A stretch of 64,000 bases of DNA, taken from assembly GCA_028286395.1 (NCBI GenBank), contig JAQBRS010000005.1, positions 1 through 64,000 on the forward strand, read 5' to 3'. The number at the start of each line of letters is the position of its first letter. The stretch's first letter is position 1. Shown here piece by piece: positions 63,192-64,000 of this stretch. The translations under genes and the position numbers were made by a program. Source of the DNA: Candidatus Saccharimonadota bacterium. Its GTDB lineage: Bacteria; Patescibacteriota; Saccharimonadia; Saccharimonadales; Saccharimonadaceae. Under the pieces are notes generated by a model. The model saw only the letters and a program-made list of their open reading frames with translations, was not told where the DNA came from and searched no databases.

Positions 63192-64000
63192 CGTGCACGT
63201 ACCCGTTCATATTCTCGAGTGACTTCTTCGATTATAATCTCAGCCGCTTTTGCGATATTTTCATCATTCGAAAGATGCCCGAGTGTCATACGGAGACTTC
63301 CATCGGCAACTTCAGGCGCCAATCCAATTGCCGTGAGTACATGTGATCGCGTTCCCTTATTGGCAGCGCACGCACTGCCCGTTGCGACTAATACATTTCG
63401 TGATTCAAGCGCAAATAATACTCGTTCAGCATCAAGATTTGGAAAAGAAATATGCAGATGTCCTGCAAGACGATGTTTTCGGTGACCCGATAGTACAGCG
63501 TCCGAGAATGCGCTCGTCAGTTTTGATTCAAGACTATCGCGAAGCTTGGAAAGACGATCCGATTCATAACGACGATGCTCTGAAGCAAGTTCCATTGCTT
63601 TCGCAAATCCAATTGCACCGGCGACGTTTTCAGTTCCACTTCGAATCCCCCGCTCTTGTCCTCCTCCACGAACTTGTGGTTTCAGTTCAACATGTGACGC
63701 CGACCATAATAGCCCGACTTGTTTTGGACCATATACTTTTGCGGCGTTTAATGTCAGTAAATCAACGCCAAGTCGCGCAACATTCACGTCCAGTTGCCCG
63801 ACACCCTGTGACGCATCACTATGTAAATAAATCGGCGTGTGATCACCACGACCAAGTCGGGCTTCACGTTCCTTACGAACAACTTCGGCAATATCACGAA
63901 TCGGTTGGATCGTTCCCAGTTCATTGTTTGCAAGCGCGATACTGACCAAACGAGTTTCCGGTGTAATCGCAGCCTTGACCGAATCAGCCGTTACCATTCC
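63188..64000 (-). CDS. iscS: Cysteine desulfurase (NifS/IscS family), 5' end outside window
   Basis: The frame remains open to the window edge, so the N-terminal third is missing. Visible parts of the PLP fold type I enzyme are ANNELGTIQPI, HSDASQGVGQLDVNV, the PLP-lysine segment LNAAKVYGPKQVG (the His usually before Lys is Ala), GGGQERGIRSGTENV, and the catalytic Cys loop GSACAANKGTRSHVL. It removes sulfur from cysteine for tRNA thiolation and Fe-S clusters. Overlap with the YdcF-like gene, then mnmA, suggests its main client is MnmA. No IscU/SufU is in view. The iscS/sufS choice is not resolvable. Confidence 0.9.
   Translation of the reverse strand, partial: GMVTADSVKAAITPETRLVSIALANNELGTIQPIRDIAEVVRKEREARLGRGDHTPIYLHSDASQGVGQLDVNVARLGVDLLTLNAAKVYGPKQVGLLWSASHVELKPQVRGGGQERGIRSGTENVAGAIGFAKAMELASEHRRYESDRLSKLRDSLESKLTSAFSDAVLSGHRKHRLAGHLHISFPNLDAERVLFALESRNVLVATGSACAANKGTRSHVLTAIGLAPEVADGSLRMTLGHLSNDENIAKAAEIIIEEVTREYERVRAR

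Noticed and set aside
63343-63945. 200-codon open frame on the plus strand
   Set aside because: Antisense to the cysteine desulfurase gene, whose motifs are unambiguous.

Overview
The window looks like a chromosome segment of a Candidatus Saccharibacteria (TM7/Patescibacteria) genome. The evidence is the gene set (LemA with a TIM44-like partner, HtpX, slipin, an FtsA-like ATPase, a baseplate-J-like membrane protein, type IV pilin-like proteins), the tight packing with 1-23 bp overlaps, and very short 5' leaders. TGA is used as a real stop at ATGA overlaps (for example at 62586 and 63188), so the UGA-to-glycine code of Absconditabacteria/Gracilibacteria does not apply. This taxonomic call is inference from gene content, not a phylogeny.

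Layout. 1-7.2 kb: end of an RRM protein gene, then a minus-strand operon htpX - membrane protein - ligA - NTP pyrophosphohydrolase - DUF1653 - PGPGW protein, and a lemA/TIM44-like pair. 7.2-7.4 kb: tRNA-Leu(TAA) and tRNA-Cys. 7.4-14.7 kb: an island of five phage tail-fibre-like proteins in two divergent operons, with no capsid, terminase or integrase gene. 14.7-20.4 kb: small proteins, tRNA-Gly, a pilin carrying a domain shared with the island, tRNA-Phe, slipin, and ddl/rarA sharing one divergent promoter. 20.5-24.9 kb: trehalase, typA, tRNA-Leu(GAG), an odd GC-rich orphan gene with a long hairpin, and tRNA-Val. 24.9-31.8 kb: peptide-binding protein, secG, a holin-like membrane protein, pepP, and a pilin operon whose main protein ends in three tandem phage tail-collar domains. 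31.8-50 kb: uvrC, an MFS exporter, a surface glycosidase-like protein, trhO, a heterodimeric ABC exporter, rplY, dedA, a GH13 enzyme, uvrA and sbcB. 50.0-50.6 kb: a large structured RNA gene that I cannot assign to a family. 50.6-64 kb: obg, a LysM-CHAP hydrolase behind a structured leader, mltG, ruvX, the baseplate-J-like protein, the FtsA-like ATPase, alaS, a pilin, mnmA, a ydcF-like gene and the cysteine desulfurase gene.

How the genes fit together. Saccharibacteria are known mostly as small epibionts that depend on contact with a host bacterium, and type IV pili have been implicated in that contact. Here phage receptor-binding modules occur both in free tail-fibre-like proteins and fused to prepilin-type proteins. 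I read this as a modular adhesin toolkit made by grafting tail-fibre and tail-collar domains onto pilin shafts. That is the most interesting system in the window. The unidentified ~555 nt RNA and the pervasive leaderless, extended -10 promoters come next. DNA repair (ligA, uvrA, uvrC, rarA, ruvX, sbcB) and tRNA thiolation (desulfurase plus mnmA) are otherwise ordinary housekeeping.
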